A stretch of 16,273 nucleotides of DNA from Elusimicrobia bacterium RBG_16_66_12 (GCA_001800005.1 MGUL01000174.1:23089-39361); one strand, 5' to 3'. Positions 7,144-14,246 are shown, numbered from the stretch's first letter. The notes: generated by a model from the sequence alone, not told the origin. Program-made: numbers and translations.

Positions 7144-7536
7144 ATGGATAACGAAAGAGCAGTCACTTTCCAGTGCACCAGGTGCGGCGGCGACGATATT
7201 GAGATCTCGGGTATCGGCCCGAGCAGTGTATTTGCGCAGTTCAATCATGAATTGAAGGATGCCGGAGCTCCTTCCGAATGCGAGCTGCTCTGGTTCGTTC
7301 AGGGATGGTGGAGCTTCGATGTGTCCTGCCGGGGCTGCGGCAAGTCTCCGCTCGTCTGCTGTAGCAAGAAGATCGGCCTGCGCCTGACGCTGGCGACGGA
7401 CGAAGTCGCGCAGAATATCCGGCGTTTCGCTCAGTTGCTGCCGCCGGACGCGGGGAATCCCTCCGCCCGGCTCATGATCGACTGGGAGTCATTGGCAAAG
7501 GAGCTCGCTTCCCTGGAGGGGAGAGTTGGGCGGTAG
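7144..7536 (+). CDS. putative zinc-binding hypothetical protein, 130 aa
   Basis: The function is unknown, but two Cys pairs suggest a zinc ribbon: CTRC at 11-14 and CRGC at 62-65, followed by CC at 72-73. The central region is beta-rich and aromatic (LLWFVQGWWSFDV), which fits a ribbon with a long insert; the C-terminal 55 residues look helical. The start is ATG 7144 with GGAGA about 8 bases upstream. It is the first gene of the plus-strand operon, divergent from 6993, and is transcribed from the ECF-like promoter P2. The second gene begins 59 bases after its stop behind another copy of the promoter. It could bind nucleic acid or act as an adaptor; neither is shown. Confidence 0.75.
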   Translation: MDNERAVTFQCTRCGGDDIEISGIGPSSVFAQFNHELKDAGAPSECELLWFVQGWWSFDVSCRGCGKSPLVCCSKKIGLRLTLATDEVAQNIRRFAQLLPPDAGNPSARLMIDWESLAKELASLEGRVGR

Positions 7537-7543
7537 TTGGGGA

Positions 7544-7571
7544 TGCAACCTGGGGACCTCGCGGGAGGTTT
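7544..7571 (+). promoter_or_regulatory. ECF-type promoter P3 (plus) for the YbjN-like/AAA genes
   Basis: TGCAACCT (7544-7551), 16 bp, then GTTT (7568-7571). It is the third site with the same sequence and spacing, placed between the first and second genes of the plus operon. Because the -10 ends at 7571, ATG 7575 would not be on this transcript; ATG 7596 would be. Confidence 0.6.
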
Positions 7572-7595
7572 TATATGGCGAGGATAGGAGGTGCC

Positions 7596-8015
7596 ATGGA
7601 CATGCTCGCCGAGCAGATCGCCAAACATATGGAGTATTTCGGCTTCCAGATCGAGAGACGGGAGTCGAAAAAGGAAGGGGCCCCGTCGTACTACGTCGCC
7701 AGGAGCGAGGAGCACGGGACATACCGCATCGTCCAGCAGGCGCCGTATTTCGTCCTGCTGACCATCGGGATCCATTCGAACCGGGAGCCCAGCCCCGAGA
7801 TGGCCGAGTTCATGAACGAGCTCAACGCCAAGCTGCTGGTCTGCCGGGCCTGGTATGAAAAGGCCGAGAAGGGCGTCGTGGTCCTCTTCGAGGCGCCTTA
7901 CATGGGCCTCTATAAGAAAGACCTGTTCTCCGAATTCTTCGACCACGTGCGTTCCGACCGCCGGGCCATGAGGACGGCCGGAGACTGCGAGAAGATCTTC
8001 AGCAACAAGGAGTGA
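7596..8015 (+). CDS. YbjN-like (type III secretion chaperone-like fold) protein
   Basis: This 139-aa protein resembles YbjN/secretion-chaperone-like proteins: a strand-rich first half (APSYYVARS, YRIVQQAPYFVLLTIG), then the typical helix with a conserved Asn (PEMAEFMNELNAKLLV), then strands (GVVVLFEAPYM) and a C-terminal helix (DLFSEFFDHVRSD). Such domains bind partner proteins and have no known enzymatic activity. Two starts are possible: ATG 7575 (146 aa) and ATG 7596. I prefer 7596 because it has AGGAGG at 7586-7591 and because promoter P3 would start transcription downstream of 7575. The stop overlaps the region just before the AAA gene, so the two are probably translated together. A role as chaperone or adaptor for the AAA ATPase is inferred. 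The family call is moderate. Confidence 0.65.
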   Translation: MDMLAEQIAKHMEYFGFQIERRESKKEGAPSYYVARSEEHGTYRIVQQAPYFVLLTIGIHSNREPSPEMAEFMNELNAKLLVCRAWYEKAEKGVVVLFEAPYMGLYKKDLFSEFFDHVRSDRRAMRTAGDCEKIFSNKE

Positions 8016-8017
8016 GT

Positions 8018-9277
8018 ATGATCATCGCCGAAATGTTCGAGCCGTTCATCCGTCTTCATCCCGCCGGCGAGGGTTGGGTGGTCAACCGCCTGAGCGACAA
8101 TATGACGAATCTGGCGGTCCCGCTCATCCCGCTCTTCGTGCGCCTCAAGGGGGAACAGCTGGGCGCGCGTATGCTCCTTGAAAAGGGATATTCGACCCTG
8201 CGCTACGAGCCGGGGCACATCGCCCGGCGTGTGCTGACCGAGGCGCCGCATCTGCGGCACGATGCGGGTCTCAGTGACGAGGACTTCGACGGGGAACTGC
8301 GCCTGGATTGGCGCGGCCATGAACTGCACTTCTTCATCCTGACTTATGAGGGGCGCTACATCGAAGAGACCGTGGCCATGTCGGCGACCAAGTCGCGCGC
8401 GGTGCTGGAGGACTTTTGGAAGGAACTGCGCGCCTTCCAGAGCCTCCACGACTACGAAACCATCCATATGTGGAATGCCGGTCGCGTACCGCGCGGCACG
8501 CTGGGTTGGGGCGACCTGGTCATCCCTGATGGGATGAAGACCGACCTGCGTTGCATGGTGGAGAGCTTCGTGGACGCGCGTTCGAAGTACCAGGAACTGG
8601 GGCTGCCTTGGCGCCGCGGCCTGCTTCTGGGAGGGCCCCCAGGCTGCGGCAAGAGTACGGCCATCAAGGTGATCGCCGCCCAGGTCAGGGCCAGCGTCTT
8701 CGTCCTGCCCATCACGAGCAAGACGGATGACTACACCCTGACGCGTTTCATGGACGCTGCTTCCGACGCGGCACCGTCTGTCTGCGTCATCGAGGATCTC
8801 GACCGCGTCGTGGAGGGGGGAAAGTCGGAGATCAGCATGAGCCACCTCCTGAACCTGCTGGACGGCATCGGCACGGGACAGAAGCAGGGGGTGCTGCTGA
8901 TCAGTACGGCCAATCACGTGGACCGACTGGATCCCGCGCTCTCGCCGCGCCGGCCGGGGCGTTACGACCGGTATTTCCACTTCGAGACGCCATCGCTGGA
9001 GGATCGCACGACGCTCCTGCGTATGCGCGGCAAGGGCCGTTTCGGCGAGGCCGCCATTCTGAGCGTGGCCGAGAAGACCAAGGGTTATTCCCACGCCCTC
9101 GTCCAGGAGCTCGTAGTCTGCGCGCTGCTCAAGGCTCTCAATGCCGGGCGCGAGGTGACCGATCAGGACCTGATCGACAGTACGCAGGTCATGCGCGAGC
9201 AATATAAGGCCCAAGCCAAGTCCAACGGCGATCTGCCGAACCTGGACAAGGTCGGCTTCCATGCCGGAGATTCCTGA
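8018..9277 (+). CDS. classical AAA ATPase (BCS1-like), 419 aa
   Basis: The C-terminal half is a classical AAA domain: Walker A GGPPGCGKS (205-213), Walker B VCVIEDLD (255-262), sensor 1 STAN (about 296-299) and the arginine-finger region SPRRPGRYDR (309-318). This is the BCS1/FtsH/Cdc48 branch, not the MoxR branch. Such proteins form hexamers that pull or remodel proteins using ATP. The N-terminal 195 residues are a separate domain I do not recognise, probably the substrate-binding part; no membrane segment is visible. The start is ATG 8018, with AAGGAG 5 bases upstream; GTG 8012 is the alternative and overlaps the preceding stop. It follows the YbjN-like gene by 2 bases and precedes the 167-aa gene by 5, so the three form one operon. 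Confidence 0.92.
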   Translation: MIIAEMFEPFIRLHPAGEGWVVNRLSDNMTNLAVPLIPLFVRLKGEQLGARMLLEKGYSTLRYEPGHIARRVLTEAPHLRHDAGLSDEDFDGELRLDWRGHELHFFILTYEGRYIEETVAMSATKSRAVLEDFWKELRAFQSLHDYETIHMWNAGRVPRGTLGWGDLVIPDGMKTDLRCMVESFVDARSKYQELGLPWRRGLLLGGPPGCGKSTAIKVIAAQVRASVFVLPITSKTDDYTLTRFMDAASDAAPSVCVIEDLDRVVEGGKSEISMSHLLNLLDGIGTGQKQGVLLISTANHVDRLDPALSPRRPGRYDRYFHFETPSLEDRTTLLRMRGKGRFGEAAILSVAEKTKGYSHALVQELVVCALLKALNAGREVTDQDLIDSTQVMREQYKAQAKSNGDLPNLDKVGFHAGDS

Positions 9278-9282
9278 GGGGC

Positions 9283-9786
9283 ATGATGACGCCAAGCTGG
9301 GATGTGCGCTGCAAAACGGAAGAGTGGGCCGCACGGCTACTCATGTGCAAGATTCGTCGTGCGGAATGGAATCACGACGCGGGTCTCCGGACCGGCGCCG
9401 AGGTCCTGGCCAGGGGCTTGCGCACGCAGACGCTGCTCGTCTACGAGCCGGATCCAGGCGGGAGGCATAAGATGAAGTGGATCCGTTACGCGCTCTATCG
9501 CACCATCCTTGTGGCGCTTCGGGCCTGGAGCGGTCCGGCGCAATGGCTTGATACCCATTACTGGATCAATGTCGATCCTGACGGAATGGGGCTTGGCGCC
9601 GCCGTCGGCATGAGACTGCTCCGTGCCGAGGCCGACCTGATTGTCCTTCTCAAAGGGATCTGCGTCCACAAGTGGCCCGACCGGCTGGCGGCGGCGCACT
9701 TCAACTGCCCGCTGTGCCTGCCGCGAGAGGCGGAGCATCTGCGCAAGGCCATCGAAATACTCGATGTCCGTCTGCGTGATGAGTAG
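9283..9786 (+). CDS. hypothetical protein, 167 aa
   Basis: I do not recognise this protein. It begins 5 bases after the AAA gene; two ATGs are adjacent (9283 and 9286), and the second is better spaced from GAGGGG. The middle is hydrophobic and basic (WIRYALYRTILVALRAW), resembling an amphipathic helix. Near the C-terminus a possible metal site appears: CVH, then HFNCPLC, with a CxxC pair and nearby His. The last 25 residues form a helix. It is the last gene of the AAA operon and converges on the small minus-strand ORF at 9804. The opposite strand also has a long open frame here, which I treat as a shadow because this strand has the operon context and ribosome binding site. Confidence 0.65.
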   Translation: MMTPSWDVRCKTEEWAARLLMCKIRRAEWNHDAGLRTGAEVLARGLRTQTLLVYEPDPGGRHKMKWIRYALYRTILVALRAWSGPAQWLDTHYWINVDPDGMGLGAAVGMRLLRAEADLIVLLKGICVHKWPDRLAAAHFNCPLCLPREAEHLRKAIEILDVRLRDE

Positions 9787-9787
9787 T

Positions 9788-9807
9788 CTAAGGCATGAAA
9801 ACCTTAG
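9788..9807. terminator. short hairpin between convergent genes, weak terminator candidate
   Basis: CTAAGG (9788-9793) and CCTTAG (9802-9807) are perfect 6-bp arms around an 8-base loop. The hairpin sits exactly between the stop of the 167-aa gene and the stop of the opposing 50-aa ORF. No clear T-run follows, so termination is only suggested by position. Confidence 0.25.
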
Positions 9808-9956
9808 CGTTGGGGGTGGATCGTATGGACGACGGCAGAGACGCCATTGAATGCCGCGGAGGTCAGCGTGTGCGCGGTGGTGCGGACCAGTTCGGGCACG
9901 GGCAGCCATACGGAAAGGACCCATCCCAGCAGGAGCGGCAGGATCGAAGGTTTCAT
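9804..9956 (-). CDS. small hydrophobic protein, 50 aa (signal peptide or membrane microprotein)
   Basis: On the minus strand, ATG 9956 opens a 50-residue frame ending with TAA at 9806-9804. It begins MKPSILPLLLGWVLSVWLPV: a Lys followed by about 17 hydrophobic residues, like a signal peptide or single membrane helix. The rest is short and mildly polar (ending HPQR), with no Cys. AGAGAGG lies 9 bases upstream of the ATG, and a full ECF-like promoter (P4) ends 22 bases upstream. A dedicated promoter identical in design to those of the neighbouring operons is the best evidence that it is real. It could be a membrane sensor, toxin or anchor for the AAA or YhaN-like proteins; nothing identifies which. 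Confidence 0.55.
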   Translation of the reverse strand: MKPSILPLLLGWVLSVWLPVPELVRTTAHTLTSAAFNGVSAVVHTIHPQR

Positions 9957-9978
9957 CGGTGTATACCTCTCTCGGAGA

Positions 9979-10006
9979 TAACCCTAGGATCGGCGCCCAG
10001 GTTGCA
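9979..10006 (-). promoter_or_regulatory. ECF-type promoter P4 (minus) for the 50-aa gene
   Basis: On the minus strand TGCAACCT (10006-9999) is followed by 16 bp and GTTA (9982-9979). The downstream part matches P1 beyond the two core elements (CGCCG and AGGGTTA shared). Its -35 is only 10 bp from the -35 of P5, making a perfect 8-bp inverted repeat. Confidence 0.68.
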
Positions 10007-10016
10007 ACGGATCTCC

Positions 10017-10044
10017 TGCAACCTCGAGGCAATCCTTCGCGTTC
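10017..10044 (+). promoter_or_regulatory. ECF-type promoter P5 (plus) for the 10068-14176 operon
   Basis: TGCAACCT (10017-10024), 16 bp, then GTTC (10041-10044). ATG 10068 is 23 bases further with GGAGG in between. It is back to back with P4. Confidence 0.66.
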
Positions 10045-10067
10045 CAGTAGTACGCGCGGAGGTGCCC

Positions 10068-10271
10068 ATGAAAAAAGATCGCTGGCTGGCGGGGTGGATC
10101 CGAATCGGAGAGAGCGAGTTCAAGGAGATGGCGGGGGAGGCCTTAAAGAAGGACCCGAGCATGAGGGCCTCGCTGAAGCAGGCTCTGATCGCCAGTTCCG
10201 GGGGGAGTCATGTCCCAGGCGAGGTCCTCAGCCGGTGCCTGAGATGGATCGATGAGATTCCGCAGGAGTAA
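10068..10271 (+). CDS. small hypothetical protein, 67 aa
   Basis: I do not recognise this protein. It starts at ATG 10068 with GGAGG 5 bases upstream; the longer frame back to 9795 would cross promoters P4 and P5 and is rejected. The N-terminus is basic (MKKDRW), and the rest is predicted helical, with FKEMAGEALKKD and RASLKQALIASS as amphipathic helices. A single Cys occurs near the end. There is no signal peptide. It is the first gene of the operon that contains the Mre11/Rad50-like pair, 42 bases before it. Size and position suggest an accessory or regulatory subunit. Confidence 0.65.
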   Translation: MKKDRWLAGWIRIGESEFKEMAGEALKKDPSMRASLKQALIASSGGSHVPGEVLSRCLRWIDEIPQE

Positions 10272-10313
10272 ACGACATATGCTTAAAATAGGGGCCGCGA
10301 CAGGGAGACATTC

Positions 10314-11486
10314 ATGAAATTCATCCATTCATCCGACCTGCACTTGAAGCGGGACCTGGCCTCCGCCGAAGGTAAGACGCGGTTTTCTGCCTTCCAACAG
10401 GTCTGCGACCGTGCCCGCGGCGCCGACGCGCTCGTGCTGGCGGGGGACCTGTTCGATTCGCATGACGATCTGACGGATTCGGCTCTCGCTGAGAAGGTCG
10501 CGGCGGTCCTGGGGGGCCTTGCCCCCACCGTGGTCCTCATCATCCCCGGCAACCATGAGGGACTGCGCGCCTCAGGCGCTGTCGAGGCGTCCGCAGCCCT
10601 ACGGCGGCTGGGCAACGTGCGCTGCGTCTTCAAGCCGCCGTTCGAGCGGGTGGACATCGCCGGCGTCGCTTTCTACGCTTTCCCGTTCGCCGCGGGGGCG
10701 ACCACGCTGGATCTGTTCAAGGGACTGCCGGCGCCCGCTGCCGGCGAGCTCCGCGTGGGGGTCCTGCATGGGACCGCGGCGGACTCGGGCGTGGCGCCCG
10801 CGGCATACGAGGAAGACAGCGAGGAAGAGGGAGGCAACCTGCTCCTTTTCGATCGCGACCTGGCCTCGGCCGGTTTTGCCTACGCGGCCCTGGGTCACAT
10901 CCATAAGCCCCATCGCTGGCGCATCAAGGGGGGCGGCGAGGGCGGTTACCCGGGTTCGCCCTGTGCTATGCGGGTCAAGGAGGAAGAGGAGCGCGGTGTG
11001 CTGGAGGTCGTCCTGGAGCCCGGCGTAGCGGCGACCGTGAAGGTCCTGCCGCTTTCGACCGTCCGGGCGAAGCGCGCTGTGATCTGGGTGACGCCTGGCG
11101 AGGAGGAGACCGCCATCGCCGAGGCGGAGAAGTTCCTTTCTGGCCAGCCCCGCGAGGTCTACGCCGCGGTCTATTTCGAGGGCTTGGCGGATCGAAAGAA
11201 GCTGGATGCCGCCAAGGACAAGCTCGAGGCGCGATTCCAGGCGAACTTCGAGCTGCCGCCGGTCGTGAAGACCCATCATCTCGATGATATCGGCAGTGTG
11301 AAGGGTTCTCCGGTCGCGCGCGCCTACGAGGACCTACTGGCGGCGCTCAAGGCTCGAGCCACCGAGCCCGGAGGGCCGGATCCAAGGCTGGTCTCGCGGG
11401 CTGCCACATTGGGTTGGTTCGCGCTGGCGGGCGGTGGCAAATGGTTCTCCCAGCTGGAAAAGAAGCTGAGTGAGGGGGCCGAATGA
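10314..11486 (+). CDS. YhaO/SbcD-like (Mre11 family) DNA exonuclease
   Basis: This 390-aa protein is a calcineurin-like metallophosphoesterase of the Mre11/SbcD/YhaO group. All metal-binding motifs are present: D8 and H10 (SDLHL), G44-D45 (AGDLFD), G79-E82 (GNHE), H152 (LHGT) and H195/H197 (GHIHKPH). These bind two Mn ions for phosphodiester cleavage of DNA ends. The capping and C-terminal region (about 230-390) is typical in length and would contact the Rad50-like partner. The start is ATG 10314 with GGGAG 7 bases upstream. Its TGA overlaps the ATG of the partner gene (ATGA), as usual for this pair. It is the second gene of the operon driven by P5. I avoid the symbol yhaO because orthology is not proven. 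Confidence 0.92.
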   Translation: MKFIHSSDLHLKRDLASAEGKTRFSAFQQVCDRARGADALVLAGDLFDSHDDLTDSALAEKVAAVLGGLAPTVVLIIPGNHEGLRASGAVEASAALRRLGNVRCVFKPPFERVDIAGVAFYAFPFAAGATTLDLFKGLPAPAAGELRVGVLHGTAADSGVAPAAYEEDSEEEGGNLLLFDRDLASAGFAYAALGHIHKPHRWRIKGGGEGGYPGSPCAMRVKEEEERGVLEVVLEPGVAATVKVLPLSTVRAKRAVIWVTPGEEETAIAEAEKFLSGQPREVYAAVYFEGLADRKKLDAAKDKLEARFQANFELPPVVKTHHLDDIGSVKGSPVARAYEDLLAALKARATEPGGPDPRLVSRAATLGWFALAGGGKWFSQLEKKLSEGAE

Positions 11487-13780
11487 AGCTTCTCAAGCTG
11501 ATCGTGGGCGGTTTCGGCGTCCTGAGCGGACGGACAATCGACCTGGACAAGCGTTCTGTCGTGCTCTATGGCCGCAACGAGGCCGGCAAGACCAGCTTCA
11601 TCGACTCCCTGCTCGACGCCCTCTATGGCGAGCGACCAAAAGGTCCCCGAAATGCGTCAGACCGGGCCTGGGTCGCCCGCTATGGGGAAGCTCCGGCGCC
11701 TTCGCGCGTCGAGATGGTCACGTCCTCAGGTGCGCCCACGGCGTCTTCCTCGGAGCGCCCAGCGGGCGGGACGCTCGCAGAGTCCTCTTTGGCGCGTGCG
11801 GTGTTGATCCTGCGCGCCGGCGAGACGGCACTTGCTGGATCCATGGACTTCCTGCCGGCCTTCATCGCGAAGGTGTCCGGGGGCAGCGCCGTCTCCCTTG
11901 AGGATGCCGTGGACACGCTTGCGACCTTCGTCGGAAAGACGAAGGCGGCCCGGCTTTCCAAGCTCGAGGACATCCTGTCCCAAAAGATCATCGCGCTCGA
12001 AGGGCGCTTGGGCTCGGCCGCGGAATTGGAAGCTGTCACCAAGCAGGAAACGCAGACCCAAGCGCGCGCTCAGGCCCTGACCGAATCGGTCAACCGGGAG
12101 CGCGCCGCTGAGGAGGCTCTCACCAAAGCGCGGGACCGCCGCAAGGTGGGATTGTTCGAGGGTCGTCTCGCCGCTTTGGAGCAGACCGATGCCGCCATCA
12201 GGGGCGCGGGGGCGTTCGACAAAACGCTGCATCAAGAGGCTCTTGCCCACGAGGAGAAGCGTGCCGCCTGCGCCAATCAGGTCTCGGTGGCTCGCGCGCT
12301 GGCGACGCAGACGGCCGGACGCGTCAGTGAGATCGAACGGCGACTTCAGGCCTCGCGCGACGAGCAAGCGCGCCTGCCCAGCGGAGAGAAGCGGGCTCTC
12401 TTGAAGATGAAACTCGATGAGAGGAAAATCGCGGAGCAGGCCGCGTCGGCCGGCCAAACAGATCAAACCGGGGTTCTCCGTGCGGCGTTCGCTGCCCTGG
12501 GAGCCGTGATTGTCGGGGGAGTCGTCTGGTTCTTCACCAAGAATGCCGGTCTCGCATTTATTGGTGCGGTCATCGGCGCGGCTGCAGGTTTCTTTCTTGC
12601 CGGGCAATTCGCGGGAGCCAAGCCCGTTGCCGCGGTGGACTCTCGGGAGAGCGCGGCGCGTCTGCGCGGGGTCATCGACGACATGGGGGAAGATTGGCGA
12701 GGCCGTTCGCCTGACGATGCCGAGAAGCGCTTGGGCGAACTCGAGCGCCGTTCTCAAACCATCGGTCTGGAGATCGAACAGGGAGTCCGGCAATTGGATG
12801 GCGATCGTGCCGGCAAACAGAAGCACGACGGCGAGGTACGTGCTGCGGAATCGGGCGCGCAGGATCATGCGGCTAAGCTCAAGGAGCTGCTAGGCCGGCT
12901 GGGCGTGGCGAGTCTGGATGAGTGCGCTGAGCGTCTGGCGCGTCTGGACCATGCTCGCACGGCGCTGACGGCCGGAATCAAGGAGGCCGAGGCCCAGCTG
13001 GGGCAGAAGGCGGGCACCCTTGAAGCCGCTCAGACGCTTCTGCGGGTGCGCATCCAACAGTTGCGGCAGAACTCGGGGGAGGCTGACCCGTCGCTGGTGG
13101 AGTTGGGGGATGCCGCGCTCGATGAGCGCGTCTCCGCCTGCCAGTCCAAGAAGCGCAATCTGGAGTCGGAGCTTCAGGAGCTTGGTCAGCGCCTTCAACA
13201 ACTCAGCCAGGAGAAAGGCATTCTGAAGGGAAAGATCGGGGGCTCGCTGGTCGAAGTCCATCGGGACAAGATCCGCTGCGAATCTTTACTTGCTGATCTT
13301 CAGGCGTGGCGCGAGGCCGGTCGCATGGCGAAAGAGGGGCTAGAACAATTCTCCACCGGCGTGGAGGGGCAGGTGCGCGACTGCGTCGCGAAGGCCGGGC
13401 CGCTCTTCTCGGCGATGAGCGGCGGGGCTTACAAAGGTCTTCGCTTGAAGGAAGGTTCGGATATCGGCGACGACGGCATCGAGGTCGAGCACGCCACGCA
13501 CGGCTGGAAGCCGTTTCCGTGGATGAGCACGGGGGCGTGCGACCTCCTGTGGCTTGCCCTGCGCGTCAGCTTTGCGCGGCAGGCCTTCCCGGATCCGGCC
13601 TTCCTCGTCCTGGATGAGCCTTTCCACACTCTCGACTCCGAGCGCGCCGCGAACGCCCTCAAGTGCCTGGCGCAGAGTCCGGAGAGCCTGGGCTGGCAGT
13701 TCATCATCCTGACCAAAGACGAGCGGATCGCGGAGGGAGCCGTCGCGGCGGGTCTTACGCGTGTCGATTTGACGGCCTAA
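11483..13780 (+). CDS. YhaN/SbcC-like (Rad50 family) ATPase with membrane hairpin in the coiled coil
   Basis: This 765-aa protein has Rad50-type ABC ATPase halves at its ends and a long coiled coil between. Walker A is GRNEAGKTS (30-38); the signature is STGACD (682-687, replacing the usual SGG); Walker B is LVLDE (708-712); the D-loop is LDSE (717-720). The coiled coil (about 165-660) has no CxxC zinc hook. Instead two hydrophobic segments at about 334-351 and 355-374 are joined by TKN, which looks like a membrane hairpin at the hinge, a feature of the YhaN branch. With the Mre11-like partner it would form an ATP-controlled nuclease, possibly held at the inner membrane. It is shorter than typical SbcC (about 1,000 aa). 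It starts inside the previous stop codon. Confidence 0.92.
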   Translation: MKLLKLIVGGFGVLSGRTIDLDKRSVVLYGRNEAGKTSFIDSLLDALYGERPKGPRNASDRAWVARYGEAPAPSRVEMVTSSGAPTASSSERPAGGTLAESSLARAVLILRAGETALAGSMDFLPAFIAKVSGGSAVSLEDAVDTLATFVGKTKAARLSKLEDILSQKIIALEGRLGSAAELEAVTKQETQTQARAQALTESVNRERAAEEALTKARDRRKVGLFEGRLAALEQTDAAIRGAGAFDKTLHQEALAHEEKRAACANQVSVARALATQTAGRVSEIERRLQASRDEQARLPSGEKRALLKMKLDERKIAEQAASAGQTDQTGVLRAAFAALGAVIVGGVVWFFTKNAGLAFIGAVIGAAAGFFLAGQFAGAKPVAAVDSRESAARLRGVIDDMGEDWRGRSPDDAEKRLGELERRSQTIGLEIEQGVRQLDGDRAGKQKHDGEVRAAESGAQDHAAKLKELLGRLGVASLDECAERLARLDHARTALTAGIKEAEAQLGQKAGTLEAAQTLLRVRIQQLRQNSGEADPSLVELGDAALDERVSACQSKKRNLESELQELGQRLQQLSQEKGILKGKIGGSLVEVHRDKIRCESLLADLQAWREAGRMAKEGLEQFSTGVEGQVRDCVAKAGPLFSAMSGGAYKGLRLKEGSDIGDDGIEVEHATHGWKPFPWMSTGACDLLWLALRVSFARQAFPDPAFLVLDEPFHTLDSERAANALKCLAQSPESLGWQFIILTKDERIAEGAVAAGLTRVDLTA

Positions 13781-13789
13781 GGAGGGGGC

Positions 13790-14176
13790 ATGATCGGTTT
13801 CGACGTCACACGCCGGATCATCCAAGGTGCGTGGAAGGGGGCTCAGCCCTTCGACCCGTGGCTGTTCCGGCGTCAGCTTGCGGAGTTTCGTGGCACTCGC
13901 TATGGCTTCGATATTGAGAAGCTGGCCGAGACATCGACCGAGGCCCTCTACATCGTGGACGAGGATTGGCTGGTATTCCTCGATCTCGCGGGCCCAGACG
14001 CTCATTACTGCACCTGTCCCGCCGGAGCGCAAAAGGTGGAACTCTCTATCCTGGGCGGCAGTCTGTGCGAGCATGTGCTTGCCTGTCTCTTCCGCGACGG
14101 CAAGGCCCACCTACTGACCGTCCATCTCCATCTGCTGGCCAAGACTGCCTCTGCGTCGTCGAGAAACAGGCCTTGA
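13790..14176 (+). CDS. SWIM zinc-finger protein, 128 aa
   Basis: The SWIM motif CxC...CxH is visible: CTCP (the first two Cys), then, about 20 residues later, LCEHVLAC. SWIM fingers bind zinc and contact DNA or proteins. The N-terminal 75 residues are not recognised and contain a likely alpha-beta segment (ALYIVDEDWLVFLDL). The start is ATG 13790 behind a strong AAGGAGG, 9 bases after the Rad50-like gene, so it is the last gene of the P5 operon. SWIM proteins also accompany VWA and AAA genes elsewhere, as in E. coli yehLMPQ. The TGA stop (14174-14176) lies inside the -35 of the next promoter, so the C-terminus may have been altered by insertion. Confidence 0.85.
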   Translation: MIGFDVTRRIIQGAWKGAQPFDPWLFRRQLAEFRGTRYGFDIEKLAETSTEALYIVDEDWLVFLDLAGPDAHYCTCPAGAQKVELSILGGSLCEHVLACLFRDGKAHLLTVHLHLLAKTASASSRNRP

Positions 14177-14201
14177 CGCGGTTTCTTCTTGGGGCTATAA
14201 A
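14173..14201 (+). promoter_or_regulatory. sigma70-type promoter for the HEAT-repeat gene
   Basis: TTGACG (14173-14178), a 17-bp spacer and TATAAA (14196-14201). The -35 overlaps the stop codon of the SWIM gene. Transcription would begin near 14208, so the start is ATG 14247 and not the TTG at 14205. Confidence 0.7.
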
Positions 14202-14246
14202 GGCTTGGGTGCTGCTGACACTGAGTGGAACAATCAGAGGATAGAT

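Noticed and set aside
6994..7248. N-terminal extension of the 159-aa gene to a start at 7248
   Set aside because: It would run through promoters P1 and P2 and the first codons of the opposing gene; ATG 6993 has a strong ribosome binding site.
7910..9334. 474-aa open frame on the minus strand opposite the AAA ATPase
   Set aside because: It is antisense to a gene with intact AAA motifs, has low-complexity composition and no recognisable domain. It is a by-product of high GC content.
9337..10032. 231-aa open frame on the minus strand
   Set aside because: It overlaps the 167-aa gene, the 50-aa ORF and promoter P4, and has no supporting context.
9795..10067. N-terminal extension of the 67-aa gene to 9795
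   Set aside because: It would overlap the opposing 50-aa ORF and two promoters; ATG 10068 has its own ribosome binding site.
10283..10288. TAAAAT as a -10 element before the YhaO-like gene
   Set aside because: No acceptable -35 lies 16-18 bases upstream, and the gene is already within the P5 operon.
11726..12868. 380-aa open frame on the minus strand opposite the Rad50-like gene
   Set aside because: It is antisense to the coiled coil of a clear ATPase and has a composition typical of shadow frames.
14205..14246. TTG start at 14205 for the HEAT-repeat gene
   Set aside because: It lies 3 bases after the -10 element, upstream of the expected transcription start; ATG 14247 has a ribosome binding site.
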